DNA of 38,513 nt, taken from contig JQIT01000014.1 in NCBI GenBank assembly GCA_000830255.1, positions 1-38,513 of the forward strand, read 5' to 3'. Below the pieces are notes generated by a model. That model was not told the DNA's origin. It worked only from the letters and a program-made list of their open reading frames with translations, and made no database searches. Position 1 is the first letter of the stretch. Every line of letters starts with the position of its first letter. The stretch comes from Sulfuricurvum sp. PC08-66 (GTDB taxonomy: Bacteria > Campylobacterota > Campylobacteria > Campylobacterales > Sulfurimonadaceae). A program made the translations under genes and the position numbers. Below are positions 17,115 to 25,119 of the stretch, piece after piece.

Positions 17115-17914
17115 GAGCGTGCTCCTTTGCGATAGATGGTAGGTTTGATTTGTGTCACTTCATCGGTGAGATGCCCGATGCTCTCGGCGTGCCCTATGAA
17201 GAGCATGCCATTGGGTTTGAGCGTTTTGAGGACATTTTTGAGGATATGCTCTTTGGCTGGATTGTCAAAATAGATGAGCATATTGCGCAAAAAGATGATG
17301 TCGAAACGCCCCAAATCGTTGGGAATAGGCTCCATAAGATTGGCTACTTCGAAGTGCACTTTGGAGCGCAAATAGTCATCGATGATGAACTCTCCCTCAT
17401 GCGTATCGACCCCTTGGAGGCAGTAGGCTTTGAGGTATTCCAGAGGTATTTGCTCTGCAAAACGCATAGGGAAGAGTCCCTCGTTGGCTTGGTCTACTAC
17501 ATCGGTGTTGATATCGGTGCCAATGACCTCCCACGTGATAGCGTGTGGCGTGAGTATCTCATCGAGCACCATAGCGATGCTGTACGCCTCTGCACCGATG
17601 CTAGCCGCCGCACTCCATACACGTAGATGCCCTGTTTTGATGTGGGGCAAAATATGGGTGCGCATATAGGTGAAGTGGTGTTGTTCACGAAAAAAGCTGG
17701 TCTCGTTGGTGGTGATGGTGTTGATCATGATTTGCAGCTCGTCGGGTGACGAAGTACACACCTCATAGTAGCGGTCAAAATTCTCTAGGTTGTGGTGACG
17801 TAGGCGTTTTGCTAAGCGCCCCACGACCAATTGGCGTTTGGCTTCAGTGAGGTGAATACCGCTGTGGGTTTTGACCAGCGCGGCGAGTTTTTCAAACGTA
17901 TGAGAGGTAATCAT
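17111..17914 (-). CDS. cheR: Chemotaxis protein methyltransferase
   Basis: CheR methylates receptor glutamates with SAM. The 267-aa protein has an N-terminal helical domain (about 1-75) and a SAM-binding domain: WSAAASIGAEAYSIAM (the usual motif has GEE, here GAE), the loop IGTDINTDVVDQA, and DIIFLRNMLIYFD. The N-terminal region contains TITTNETSFFRE, the common CheR 'TNETxFFR' sequence. The E-to-A change in the SAM motif is worth noting but probably tolerated, as the rest is well kept. No tetratricopeptide extension is present. It follows cheV by 8 bases and overlaps cheB by 4. Confidence 0.95.
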   Translation of the reverse strand: MITSHTFEKLAALVKTHSGIHLTEAKRQLVVGRLAKRLRHHNLENFDRYYEVCTSSPDELQIMINTITTNETSFFREQHHFTYMRTHILPHIKTGHLRVWSAAASIGAEAYSIAMVLDEILTPHAITWEVIGTDINTDVVDQANEGLFPMRFAEQIPLEYLKAYCLQGVDTHEGEFIIDDYLRSKVHFEVANLMEPIPNDLGRFDIIFLRNMLIYFDNPAKEHILKNVLKTLKPNGMLFIGHAESIGHLTDEVTQIKPTIYRKGARS

Positions 17915-17922
17915 GAAGTCGA

Positions 17923-18861
17923 CTAGGTACGTGCGTATTTTTGGATTTGGTTTTGCAAATCCTCGACATCGAGTTTGTGGATGACGTGGTCTACACCGTG
18001 ACGTTTGGCTTGGTCGATGATAGAGGGGTTTGCCATGTTGGTATTCATCAAAAACGGAATAGTGCGCATCGTAGGCTGATTTTTGACTTCACGTAGCAGT
18101 GCCATGCCGTCCATCGTAGGCATCTCGATATCGCTTAGAATAAGTGCGACCTCTTGGGTATCGATGACTTTGAGGCGCTCAAAAAGGGTACGCCCGTTGT
18201 CAAAAATTTCAAAAGGAATCCCCATTTGTGAGAGCGCCATTTCGACCGCTTTTTGGACGATTTTGCTGTCGTCGGCGAAGAGCACCTTTTTGGTAAATCC
18301 TAGGCGTTTGAGGGAGCCGATTTTGTCGAGTTCGTTTTGGTGCGCTTGTGCAAAAATCTCGCTTAATAGAGCATCGGAGTTGAATATCGAGCACAATCGA
18401 CTCTCGCCTGCAATAGTGAGGTGGGTGATTTGGGCACTTTTGTTGTCACGTGAGGCGTTTTCGATGAGGCTTTGCGCTTCGATGTTTTGGATACCGATGA
18501 CGTTTTTGATGATGATGCCTACACGTTGGTGTCCGAAATTGCACACCACGACCAGTTCATAGGTACACCCCTCTTTTTCATTGCGTCCTAGCCATCTATC
18601 GAAGTGGATAATCGAGCACATCTCCTCGCGAATTTTTGCCGTACCGATGAGGGCACTGGTCGAGAGGTGATTGTAGGCGATGAGCAATTCATCGTTGACG
18701 ATAAGCTCTTCTACTTTGGCGACATTGATAGCAAAGAGCTCATCGTAACCGTTGCGAAAAATGACATATTGGCTGGTCACATCGGCATTGGAGGTGACCA
18801 GACGGATAAGCTCATCGGTGCTGTCCGCAGTGCCTGTTTGAGAGGTGGTGGTGTTGGTCAT
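17923..18861 (-). CDS. cheV: Chemotaxis coupling protein CheV (CheW-receiver fusion)
   Basis: CheV couples receptors to CheA and is tuned by phosphorylation. The CheW-like domain spans about residues 28-170 (SQYVIFRNGYDELFAINVAK, then LIGTAKIREEMCSIIHFDRW). The receiver spans about 190-310 (VLFADDSKIVQKA, phospho-acceptor D244 in LSDIEMPTMDG, and a Lys in HVIHKLD). The length of 312 aa is normal. It lies 10 bases after cheW. Campylobacterota often carry one or more CheV, which fits the organism assignment. Confidence 0.95.
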   Translation of the reverse strand: MTNTTTSQTGTADSTDELIRLVTSNADVTSQYVIFRNGYDELFAINVAKVEELIVNDELLIAYNHLSTSALIGTAKIREEMCSIIHFDRWLGRNEKEGCTYELVVVCNFGHQRVGIIIKNVIGIQNIEAQSLIENASRDNKSAQITHLTIAGESRLCSIFNSDALLSEIFAQAHQNELDKIGSLKRLGFTKKVLFADDSKIVQKAVEMALSQMGIPFEIFDNGRTLFERLKVIDTQEVALILSDIEMPTMDGMALLREVKNQPTMRTIPFLMNTNMANPSIIDQAKRHGVDHVIHKLDVEDLQNQIQKYART

Positions 18862-18871
18862 TGTGTTTGCC

Positions 18872-19366
18872 TTAGAGTGTGTGTTTGAAGGTTACTTTGG
18901 AGAGTTCACTCATTTTGAGTATCCCCTCCAAATCCAAAACGGTCATAAATTTATCTTCTACTTTGGTCATCATCTGCATAAACTCTTTGCGGATTTTGGC
19001 ACCGAACTCAGGGGCAGAGAGTTTGTGTGACTCATGGATGTCATAGACTTGGTCGACCATATCTACGATAAGCCCTATGGCTATCTCCTCACCTTCTGCG
19101 TGTGTCTCTAGGGTGATGATGCAGCTCTTTTTGGTCACAGGGCTAGGTTTGAGTCCCAATCTCCCTGCCAGTTCTAGCACAGGGATGACATTGCCTCGGA
19201 TGTTGGTGACACCTGCTACGAAATTTTGCATCATCGGTACGCGCGTGATGTGGGTGTACTCGATAATCTCACGCACATAGGCGACATTGATAGCGAACAT
19301 CTCATCTTTGAGATAGAAGGAGAGGAATTGATTCCCCTCCCCATTTTTGGAAGTTATATTTGCCAT
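18872..19366 (-). CDS. cheW: Chemotaxis coupling protein CheW
   Basis: CheW bridges receptors and CheA in the array. The 164-aa protein is a single CheW domain: QFLSFYLKDEMFAINVAYVR, then MMQNFVAGVTNIRGNVIPVL, where the NIRGxVIPV motif is diagnostic, and a C-terminal KFMTVLDLEGIL strand. The length is normal for Campylobacterota. It sits between the large MCP (40 bases upstream) and cheV (10 bases downstream), as one transcription unit. Confidence 0.96.
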   Translation of the reverse strand: MANITSKNGEGNQFLSFYLKDEMFAINVAYVREIIEYTHITRVPMMQNFVAGVTNIRGNVIPVLELAGRLGLKPSPVTKKSCIITLETHAEGEEIAIGLIVDMVDQVYDIHESHKLSAPEFGAKIRKEFMQMMTKVEDKFMTVLDLEGILKMSELSKVTFKHTL

Positions 19367-19405
19367 GGGTTTCTCCTGTGCATGAGGTGGGTTTGGTGAT
19401 GCAAT

Positions 19406-21433
19406 TTACGCAAAGGTTTTGAAATCTTTTTTGTTTACGGTTTCAGTTTTGGCTTTTGCTTTGGCTTTGGGTGCAGGCATGGCATGCATCTCTTGTGTTT
19501 CGCTTTGACTGTTGTCATTGACGACGAAAAAGCTCATCATGCTACGAAGTCCTTCGGCTTGTGCTGTCATCTCTTCTGATGCACTTGCAAGCTCTTCACT
19601 GCCAGCGGCATTTTGTTGAGTGACGCTGTCTAGCTGTGCCATAGAGCCGTTGATTTGCTCGATACCTGCATTTTGTTCTGCAGATGCCGCAGCAATTTCT
19701 TGTACCAATTCAGCGGTTTTTTGGATAGTTGGGATGATCTCTTTAATGAGTTCGCCTGCACGCTCAGAGACCTTGACGCTGTCGCCTGTGATTTTGCCAA
19801 TCTCTTGTGCCGCGACTTGGCTACGTTCCGCCAATTTTCGTACCTCGACTGCTACGACCGCGAAGCCTTTACCGTGTTCCCCTGCACGTGCCGCTTCGAT
19901 AGCGGCATTGAGTGCGAGCAAATTCGTTTGATACGCAATATCCTCGATGATGCTGATTTTGCCTGCAATCTCTTTCATCGCATCGACGGTGAGATCCATC
20001 GCTTTGCCGCCATCCTCTGCCATACGAGAAGCACTTGATGCCATCTCATCGGTACGTTTGGCGTTTTCAGCATTGAGGTTGATAGAGCCTGTCATCTCTT
20101 CGATAGCCGCGGCGGTCTCTTCGAGGTTGCTAGCTTGTTCTGTAGCACCGTTAGAGAGGCTTTGTGCTGTACCGCTTACTTGCTCGCTAGCACTGGTGAT
20201 TTGAAGTGCCGCATTTTGTGCCTCTACGACAATCTCTTGGAGCTTTTCGACCATATCATTGGTAGAGGTTTTGATAGCGACGAGGTCGCCTTTGAAATCG
20301 CTACGGATACGTGCACGCAAATCTCCCTCAGCGATTTTGCCTAGGATTTCGCCTGCTTCACCAATAGCCGCTTGGACGTTGGACGCCATATCGTTGACGG
20401 CACGTTTGAAGACATCGTAATCGTTTTTGTACGCCGTGGTGATACGTGTAGAGAAGTCTCCGTTGGCAACTTTGACCAGTGCACCTACACCATCTTTTAC
20501 GACTGCGTTGTTGATAACTTCTAGCATCTCATTGACGCCTGCAAGCATCGATTTCCAATCGCCTTGGAACTTATCAGCGCCCGCTTTGGCGCTAAGCTTG
20601 CCATCCTTGGCACTCTCGATAAGGGTGCCTAGTTGGGTTTGCATATTTTTGATAGTGTCAGCCATGGTTTTCATGGAGGCTTTGAGACTCGTAGTATCGC
20701 CACGGTTGAGTGTGATGGATACTCCTGTGTTTCCTGCAGCTATTTGGTCAGCTATTTCCGCCACTTCCGCTGGTTCTGCTCCTAATTTCACCATAATGTT
20801 TTTTACAATCATTATTCCCATGGTTATGAGTGCAATAAGAACTCCTAGCGCAATGAGAATTTGAATGAGCATGGCACTTTTCTTGATTTCGGATGCTTCT
20901 TCTGAGGCCTCTTTCCCTTCTCCGATGTCTCCATCAATTTTGCCTTTGACCTCTTTACGAAGTTCTCTACCAATCTCTTGAAGTGCTTCAGTAGCTACTG
21001 TCGCTTCTTCCAATTTGTTTTCATTGGAAAGTTTTATAATTTGATTCACATGTGTTTCATATTGCTGAAAAAGCTTTTCGATGCGATCTCGTGAAGAGCG
21101 ATCTTCGTCGTTGACACAGAGTCCTTCATATTTTTTTAGAAGAGAGTAGACTAGAAGTTGACTCTCACTCATCCGCTTTTCAATCCGCTCTTTGTCCTTT
21201 GGATGGGCTTCAATAAGATGCTCATAGACTAGACGACGAAATGTTCCAATTTCAGAATCAAGATCCCCCACAAGTTCTAGGGCTGGAACCGTATTTTCAT
21301 TGGCAAAATTCGTTGTTTCGTAAACCCGATCCATCTGTACGACAGAAAGACCTAGAATAGCCAGAAGGCCGACAATGGCGCTGATAATAAGCACCGTAAG
21401 TTGTTTTTTCACTCCCATACTTGCTAAAGACAT
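19406..21433 (-). CDS. Methyl-accepting chemotaxis protein with repeated HAMP-like modules
   Basis: A 675-aa membrane chemoreceptor. TM1 is about residues 11-33, the periplasmic helical sensor about 34-186 (four-helix-bundle type, highly charged), and TM2 about 187-211. The region 212-400 holds several HAMP-like units ([70 protein letters not shown]). The signalling hairpin tip is [20 protein letters not shown] near 510-530, followed by [12 protein letters not shown]. The C-terminus is a flexible Ala/Lys tail ([19 protein letters not shown]), without the NWETF-type pentapeptide. AAGGAG precedes the ATG. It lies directly between cheA and cheW and is therefore probably the principal receptor of this array. 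Confidence 0.93.
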   Translation of the reverse strand: MSLASMGVKKQLTVLIISAIVGLLAILGLSVVQMDRVYETTNFANENTVPALELVGDLDSEIGTFRRLVYEHLIEAHPKDKERIEKRMSESQLLVYSLLKKYEGLCVNDEDRSSRDRIEKLFQQYETHVNQIIKLSNENKLEEATVATEALQEIGRELRKEVKGKIDGDIGEGKEASEEASEIKKSAMLIQILIALGVLIALITMGIMIVKNIMVKLGAEPAEVAEIADQIAAGNTGVSITLNRGDTTSLKASMKTMADTIKNMQTQLGTLIESAKDGKLSAKAGADKFQGDWKSMLAGVNEMLEVINNAVVKDGVGALVKVANGDFSTRITTAYKNDYDVFKRAVNDMASNVQAAIGEAGEILGKIAEGDLRARIRSDFKGDLVAIKTSTNDMVEKLQEIVVEAQNAALQITSASEQVSGTAQSLSNGATEQASNLEETAAAIEEMTGSINLNAENAKRTDEMASSASRMAEDGGKAMDLTVDAMKEIAGKISIIEDIAYQTNLLALNAAIEAARAGEHGKGFAVVAVEVRKLAERSQVAAQEIGKITGDSVKVSERAGELIKEIIPTIQKTAELVQEIAAASAEQNAGIEQINGSMAQLDSVTQQNAAGSEELASASEEMTAQAEGLRSMMSFFVVNDNSQSETQEMHAMPAPKAKAKAKTETVNKKDFKTFA

Positions 21434-21470
21434 GGTTTATCTCCTTGAGTTTTGATTTATTTATACGCCA

Positions 21471-21487
21471 AAAGAGCAAAGCTCTTT
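21471..21487 (-). terminator. Hairpin between cheA and the large MCP gene
   Basis: AAAGAGC and GCTCTTT form a perfect 7-bp stem around a 3-base loop in the 103-base gap, the longest before the PAS sub-operon. Only a short T run follows on the transcribed strand, so it may be a leaky terminator or an RNA-stability element and not a full stop. Confidence 0.4.
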
Positions 21488-21536
21488 GACTACGCTAGCT
21501 CTATTCGTTGCAGAGGGTTTATCGTTGTACTTCATC

Positions 21537-23564
21537 TCATGACTCACTCCCATTGCGTAGGGTGAGGATGTAGGAGACCAGCATCGGCACATCGAGGATG
21601 AGGGCGACCTTGCCAGAGCCTAGGATAGTGGCACCGCTGACCCCTTTGAGTTGGGCGAAAATTTTGCCCAGCGGTTTGATGACCGTCTGGAACTCACCAA
21701 AGAGCGCATCGACGATGAATCCATAGCGTCGTCCTGCATAGTGCACCACGACGATATTGGCTCTTGCCTCTTCAGAGTGGCTCTCCCCGAAGAAGGTACC
21801 GACATTGAGCAGAGGAAGGATGGTGCCGCGCAAATCGATGTAGTTGTTGCCATGCATCGCCTCTTTTTGGATATCAGAGAGTTCGATACACTCCACCACC
21901 ATATCCAGTGGCACGACGAAGAAGGTCTCGCCCACTTGCACCAAGAAGCCATCGATGATAGCTAGGGTGAGAGGTAGACGAATGGCAAGCGTCGTGCCTG
22001 TGCCCTTGGTACTTTTGATCTCGATGGTGCCGCGTAGCGCTTCGATGTTGCGCTTGACCACGTCCATGCCTACGCCACGTCCTGAGAGGTCTGTCACAGC
22101 CGCGGCTGTTGAAAATCCAGGGGCGAGGATAAGTTTGAATATCTCCTCTTGGGAGAGGTGTGCACCTGCATCGATGAGTCCCTTTTCGACCGCTTTGGCG
22201 TAGAGTACCTCTTCGTCCAGACCCTTGCCATCGTCCGCTATCTCGATGACGACGGTGCCTGCATCGTGGTAGGCATTGAGGGTCAATGTCCCTTTGGGGT
22301 TTTTGGTGCCGCGATTTTGGGGCATCTCGATACCGTGGTCGATAGCGTTGCGTACGATGTGCACGAGGGGGTCAGTGATTTTTTCGATGACCGTTTTGTC
22401 TAGCTCTGTCTCTGCACCGTGGATGACTAGCTCAATCTCTTTGCCCAATTTTTTGGAGAGATCCATGACGATACGCTTGAAGCGGTTGAAGGTCTCACCA
22501 ATTTGTACCATGCGGATTTGCATCGCACTTTCGCGAATATCTTCGAGCATGCGTGAGACGATAGAGACCGACTCGATAAGCTCACTGTTTTGCAAATCGA
22601 TTGACTGTTGGACGACGTTGGCATTGGCGATAACCATCTCACCGATTTGGTTGATGAGTTGGTCTATTTTCTCGGCATCGACACGAATCGAGTAGTTGTT
22701 TTGGGCGACTACAGCAGTAGGTGCAGGTGCTGATGTGGGTGCCGCAGGCGCTGTTTTGAGTGCGGTGTTGGCTTGTGCCGCGCTGATAGGTTTGGCTACT
22801 TCAGTCGTAGGTGCTACGGGCGCATCGACCAGCTCCACTAGCGCAATATCACTCTCCTCACGTACGAACTCAAAGACATCGAGAATCTCTTCACGGTTGA
22901 GGTGCGTCGCAAACTCGATAGTGAATTTGAGGTAGCTCTCGGTGGGGCGAAGCTCTTCTAGCATCGGCACGTACTGCGTATCGACACCCGCTTTGAAGCT
23001 TTGGGAGTGTTTGCGCAAATACGCCAAGAAACTCGCAGGCTCAAATCCCTGCTCCATGACACTACGCCCAAACGAAAGGCGCATTGTCCATTGGCGCACT
23101 ATCGAGACCTCTACCGTAGGTGCCGTCGTAGGGGCGTGAGCATGGTCGGTGGCTAAGGCACCTAGGTTTGCCTTGAGGGCACCGCCTAGACGTGCGGTCG
23201 CCTCCTCTAGGGTAGGGGTGGGAGGTTGGGTATTGCCTGTGGCGACGGCGAACTCGACCAAGTTTTGCATATGGTCTTTGCACTCTAGCAACAGCTCTGA
23301 AAGCGCCTCGGTCATGGGTACGGTGCCGTTGCGCACTTGGTCGAGGAGGTTTTCTGCGATATGGGTAAAGGTCACCACATAGTCAAGCTTGTACATCCCT
23401 GCAGAGCCTTTGATGGTGTGCGCCGCACGAAAGACCGCATTGATAGCCTCGTCGTCCATACCCTCTTGGCGAATTTGAAGCAGGGAGTTTTCCATCGCTT
23501 CGAGTAGCTCCAACGACTCCTCACGGAACTCTTTGGCAATATCGCTAAAACTCATACCTGTCAT
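21537..23564 (-). CDS. cheA: Chemotaxis histidine kinase CheA
   Basis: CheA autophosphorylates and passes phosphate to CheY and CheB. The 675-aa protein has an N-terminal Hpt domain (phospho-His49 in AAHTIKGSAG), a second domain about 160-250 that may bind CheY, a Pro/Ala-rich linker, a dimerization helix pair, an HATPase domain with N-box HIVRNAIDHG and G-boxes ADDGKGLDE and GRGVGMDVV, and a C-terminal CheW-like domain ending VPMLVSYIL. I choose the start at 23564 (MTGMSF): GGAGG lies 6 bases before it, and it overlaps the STAS stop as ATGA. A longer reading starting at 23591 would overlap the STAS gene by 31 bases. No receiver domain is fused, unlike the CheA-receiver fusion (CheAY) usual in Helicobacter and Campylobacter. 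Confidence 0.96.
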   Translation of the reverse strand: MTGMSFSDIAKEFREESLELLEAMENSLLQIRQEGMDDEAINAVFRAAHTIKGSAGMYKLDYVVTFTHIAENLLDQVRNGTVPMTEALSELLLECKDHMQNLVEFAVATGNTQPPTPTLEEATARLGGALKANLGALATDHAHAPTTAPTVEVSIVRQWTMRLSFGRSVMEQGFEPASFLAYLRKHSQSFKAGVDTQYVPMLEELRPTESYLKFTIEFATHLNREEILDVFEFVREESDIALVELVDAPVAPTTEVAKPISAAQANTALKTAPAAPTSAPAPTAVVAQNNYSIRVDAEKIDQLINQIGEMVIANANVVQQSIDLQNSELIESVSIVSRMLEDIRESAMQIRMVQIGETFNRFKRIVMDLSKKLGKEIELVIHGAETELDKTVIEKITDPLVHIVRNAIDHGIEMPQNRGTKNPKGTLTLNAYHDAGTVVIEIADDGKGLDEEVLYAKAVEKGLIDAGAHLSQEEIFKLILAPGFSTAAAVTDLSGRGVGMDVVKRNIEALRGTIEIKSTKGTGTTLAIRLPLTLAIIDGFLVQVGETFFVVPLDMVVECIELSDIQKEAMHGNNYIDLRGTILPLLNVGTFFGESHSEEARANIVVVHYAGRRYGFIVDALFGEFQTVIKPLGKIFAQLKGVSGATILGSGKVALILDVPMLVSYILTLRNGSES

Positions 23565-23860
23565 TGAACACCTCCTTGAGAAGTTTCCCATGTATAGGAG
23601 TAGAGCGCCAAAAAGTTTGCTACAGAGGGAGAGAGCGCACCCAAAAAGCTCTCTTTTTGCTGTGCACTGGCGGTTTTGAGCAGACTCACGATGAGCTGGA
23701 AACCTGCACTGTCGATTTTGTCTGTCTGGTCGAGAGAGATGCGAATGCTTTGCGCCTGACCTAGGTGTGCGATGAGCTGTTTGTGTAGCTCCTCTACCTC
23801 ATAGATAGTCAAATCACCCGACGGTGCTAGGTGTAGTAGGGACTCCTCTAGTGTGAGCAT
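23561..23860 (-). CDS. STAS domain protein
   Basis: A 99-aa single STAS domain, the fold of anti-sigma-factor antagonists. The family's conserved Asp-Ser is present in KIDSAGFQLIVSLL, with S51 at the position phosphorylated in SpoIIAA-type proteins. It starts with strand LHLAPSGDLTIY, as expected. It sits between cheY (3 bases upstream) and cheA (4-base overlap). STAS proteins next to cheA recur in large chemotaxis clusters of other bacteria; the exact role is unclear, perhaps a docking or regulatory subunit. No anti-sigma kinase is nearby. Confidence 0.88.
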   Translation of the reverse strand: MLTLEESLLHLAPSGDLTIYEVEELHKQLIAHLGQAQSIRISLDQTDKIDSAGFQLIVSLLKTASAQQKESFLGALSPSVANFLALYSYTWETSQGGVQ

Positions 23861-23863
23861 CCG

Positions 23864-24229
23864 CTATCCTAGGAGCTTGGCAACTGCGCCAAGCAGTTTG
23901 GTCTTGTCAAAGGGCTTGATCATCCACGCCTTGACCCCTGCGGCTTTGCCCGCCTCCATCTCTGTCTGACCTGTGACGGTGGTGAGCATGATGATGGGGA
24001 CGAAACGGTATTTGGGTTGCTCTTTGATGAGGCGTGCGAAAGTGAGTCCGTCCATGACGGGCATATTGACATCGCAGATGATAAGGTCGATAGCGTTTGC
24101 CATGGCACGTTCGAGTGCGACTTGACCATTGTCCGCTTCGACGACGGTGTAGTTTGCCTCTTTGAGAATGGCACCAACGGTCATGCGCATTACCGCTGAG
24201 TCGTCAACTATGAGTAGCGTTTTGGACAT
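23864..24229 (-). CDS. cheY: Chemotaxis response regulator CheY
   Basis: A stand-alone receiver of 121 aa. D9 and D10 (LLIVDDSAVMR) form the acidic pocket, D53 (IICDVNMPVMDG) accepts phosphate from CheA, T83/T84 and K105 (MIKPF) complete the active site. The DVNMPxMDG motif is typical of CheY of this kind. It is the first gene of the chemotaxis block, with AAGGAG before the ATG. Whether this or another CheY elsewhere in the genome binds the flagellar motor cannot be told. Confidence 0.9.
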   Translation of the reverse strand: MSKTLLIVDDSAVMRMTVGAILKEANYTVVEADNGQVALERAMANAIDLIICDVNMPVMDGLTFARLIKEQPKYRFVPIIMLTTVTGQTEMEAGKAAGVKAWMIKPFDKTKLLGAVAKLLG

Positions 24230-24241
24230 AAATGCTCCTTG

Positions 24242-24287
24242 GGAAATTTCCGAAGGTGAACTCTACAAAAAGGTAGCGCTCTTTTTG
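24242..24287 (-). promoter_or_regulatory. Palindrome and hairpin in the cheY leader
   Basis: GGAAATTTCC (24242-24251) is a perfect 10-bp palindrome just upstream of the cheY ribosome binding site. CAAAAAG (24266-24272) and CTTTTTG (24281-24287) form a 7-bp stem with an 8-base loop. Either could affect expression of the whole chemotaxis block. No clear promoter box could be assigned. Confidence 0.3.
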
Positions 24288-24295
24288 GTATCATG

Positions 24296-24361
24296 GGAGA
24301 GAGTAATGTGTGACTATTTGTTTGTTACTCTAAAAAGACTCCATAAAAGTGGAGAGAGTAA
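24296..24361. promoter_or_regulatory. Three AGAGTAA sites in the divergent intergenic region
   Basis: GGAGAGAGTAA occurs twice as an exact 11-base direct repeat (24296-24306 and 24351-24361), and its core lies inverted between them as TTACTCT (24325-24331). The 182-base region separates cheY from the OmpR-family regulator gene, so it is a candidate shared operator. Confidence 0.4.
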
Positions 24362-24411
24362 CAATAAATCGGGTCATAGGGTGAGGTATGAGGAAGAAGA
24401 TTGGAGAGGTT

Positions 24412-25119
24412 ATGCACACCGATTTGGGGTTTCTAAAAGAGAAGACGCTTCTCTTTGCAGAGGATGATGCCATCATGCGAGCGCAGATGTCAGAGGTGCT
24501 TAGGATGCTTTTCGGGCGGGTCTATGTAGCGAGCGACGGTGAAGAGGCGTTGCATGTATTCGAAGAGGAACACGTCGATATCGTCATCACCGATATCAAG
24601 ATGCCCAAACGTGACGGACTCAAACTCATTGCGGCGATTCGCAAAGAGGACTACAAGATTCCCGTACTGCTGATGAGCAGTTACGCAGAGCAAGAGCTGT
24701 TAATCAATGCAGCCAATCTCTCTATCGATGGCTATCTCATCAAGCCTGTCGATCTTGACGCACTTATCGGTGCTATTACTAAGGCGATGAAGCGTGTGGA
24801 GCGCAGCGTAGGATTGGTCAAGCTCACAAAAGAGCTCTACTACAACGCCTCGACCAAGGAGCTCTACCAAAACGGGACGTTGATCCCCTTGGGTATCAAA
24901 GAGCTAGAGCTTTTGGTGCTCTTCATCAACAATCGCCGTCGCACCCTCACCAAGGAGGAGATAGCCCGTGTGCTGTGGCCTCTGGACGAGGTGTGTGATT
25001 CGGCTATCAAAAACCTCATATTGCGTATGCGCAAAAAAATGGGGGTCGATATCATCATCTCTGTTCGTGGCATTGGCTACCGTTTGGATACACGTGATAC
25101 TTCACGTGCCTCCTCATGA
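24412..25119 (+). CDS. OmpR-family response regulator
   Basis: A two-component DNA-binding regulator of 235 aa from the chosen start. The receiver spans about 1-120 (LLFAEDDAIMR, phospho-acceptor D61 in ITDIKMPKRDG, Lys in LIKPVD). The C-terminal winged helix spans about 140-230 (YNASTKELYQNG, LGIKELELLVLFINN, KNLILRMRKKMG, RGIGYRL). I choose the ATG at 24412 because GGAGAGG lies just before it; an in-frame ATG at 24388 would add 8 residues. Its stop overlaps the start of the giant histidine kinase by 4 bases, which marks that kinase as its partner. OmpR/PhoB regulators bind direct repeats spaced by 11 bp; motifs of that shape occur near 10389, 14462 and 30194. Confidence 0.93.
   Translation: MHTDLGFLKEKTLLFAEDDAIMRAQMSEVLRMLFGRVYVASDGEEALHVFEEEHVDIVITDIKMPKRDGLKLIAAIRKEDYKIPVLLMSSYAEQELLINAANLSIDGYLIKPVDLDALIGAITKAMKRVERSVGLVKLTKELYYNASTKELYQNGTLIPLGIKELELLVLFINNRRRTLTKEEIARVLWPLDEVCDSAIKNLILRMRKKMGVDIIISVRGIGYRLDTRDTSRASS

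Noticed and set aside
8715-24229. A cheD gene in the chemotaxis block
   Set aside because: No deamidase motif or unassigned frame of suitable size was found; adaptation here appears to rely on CheR and CheB.
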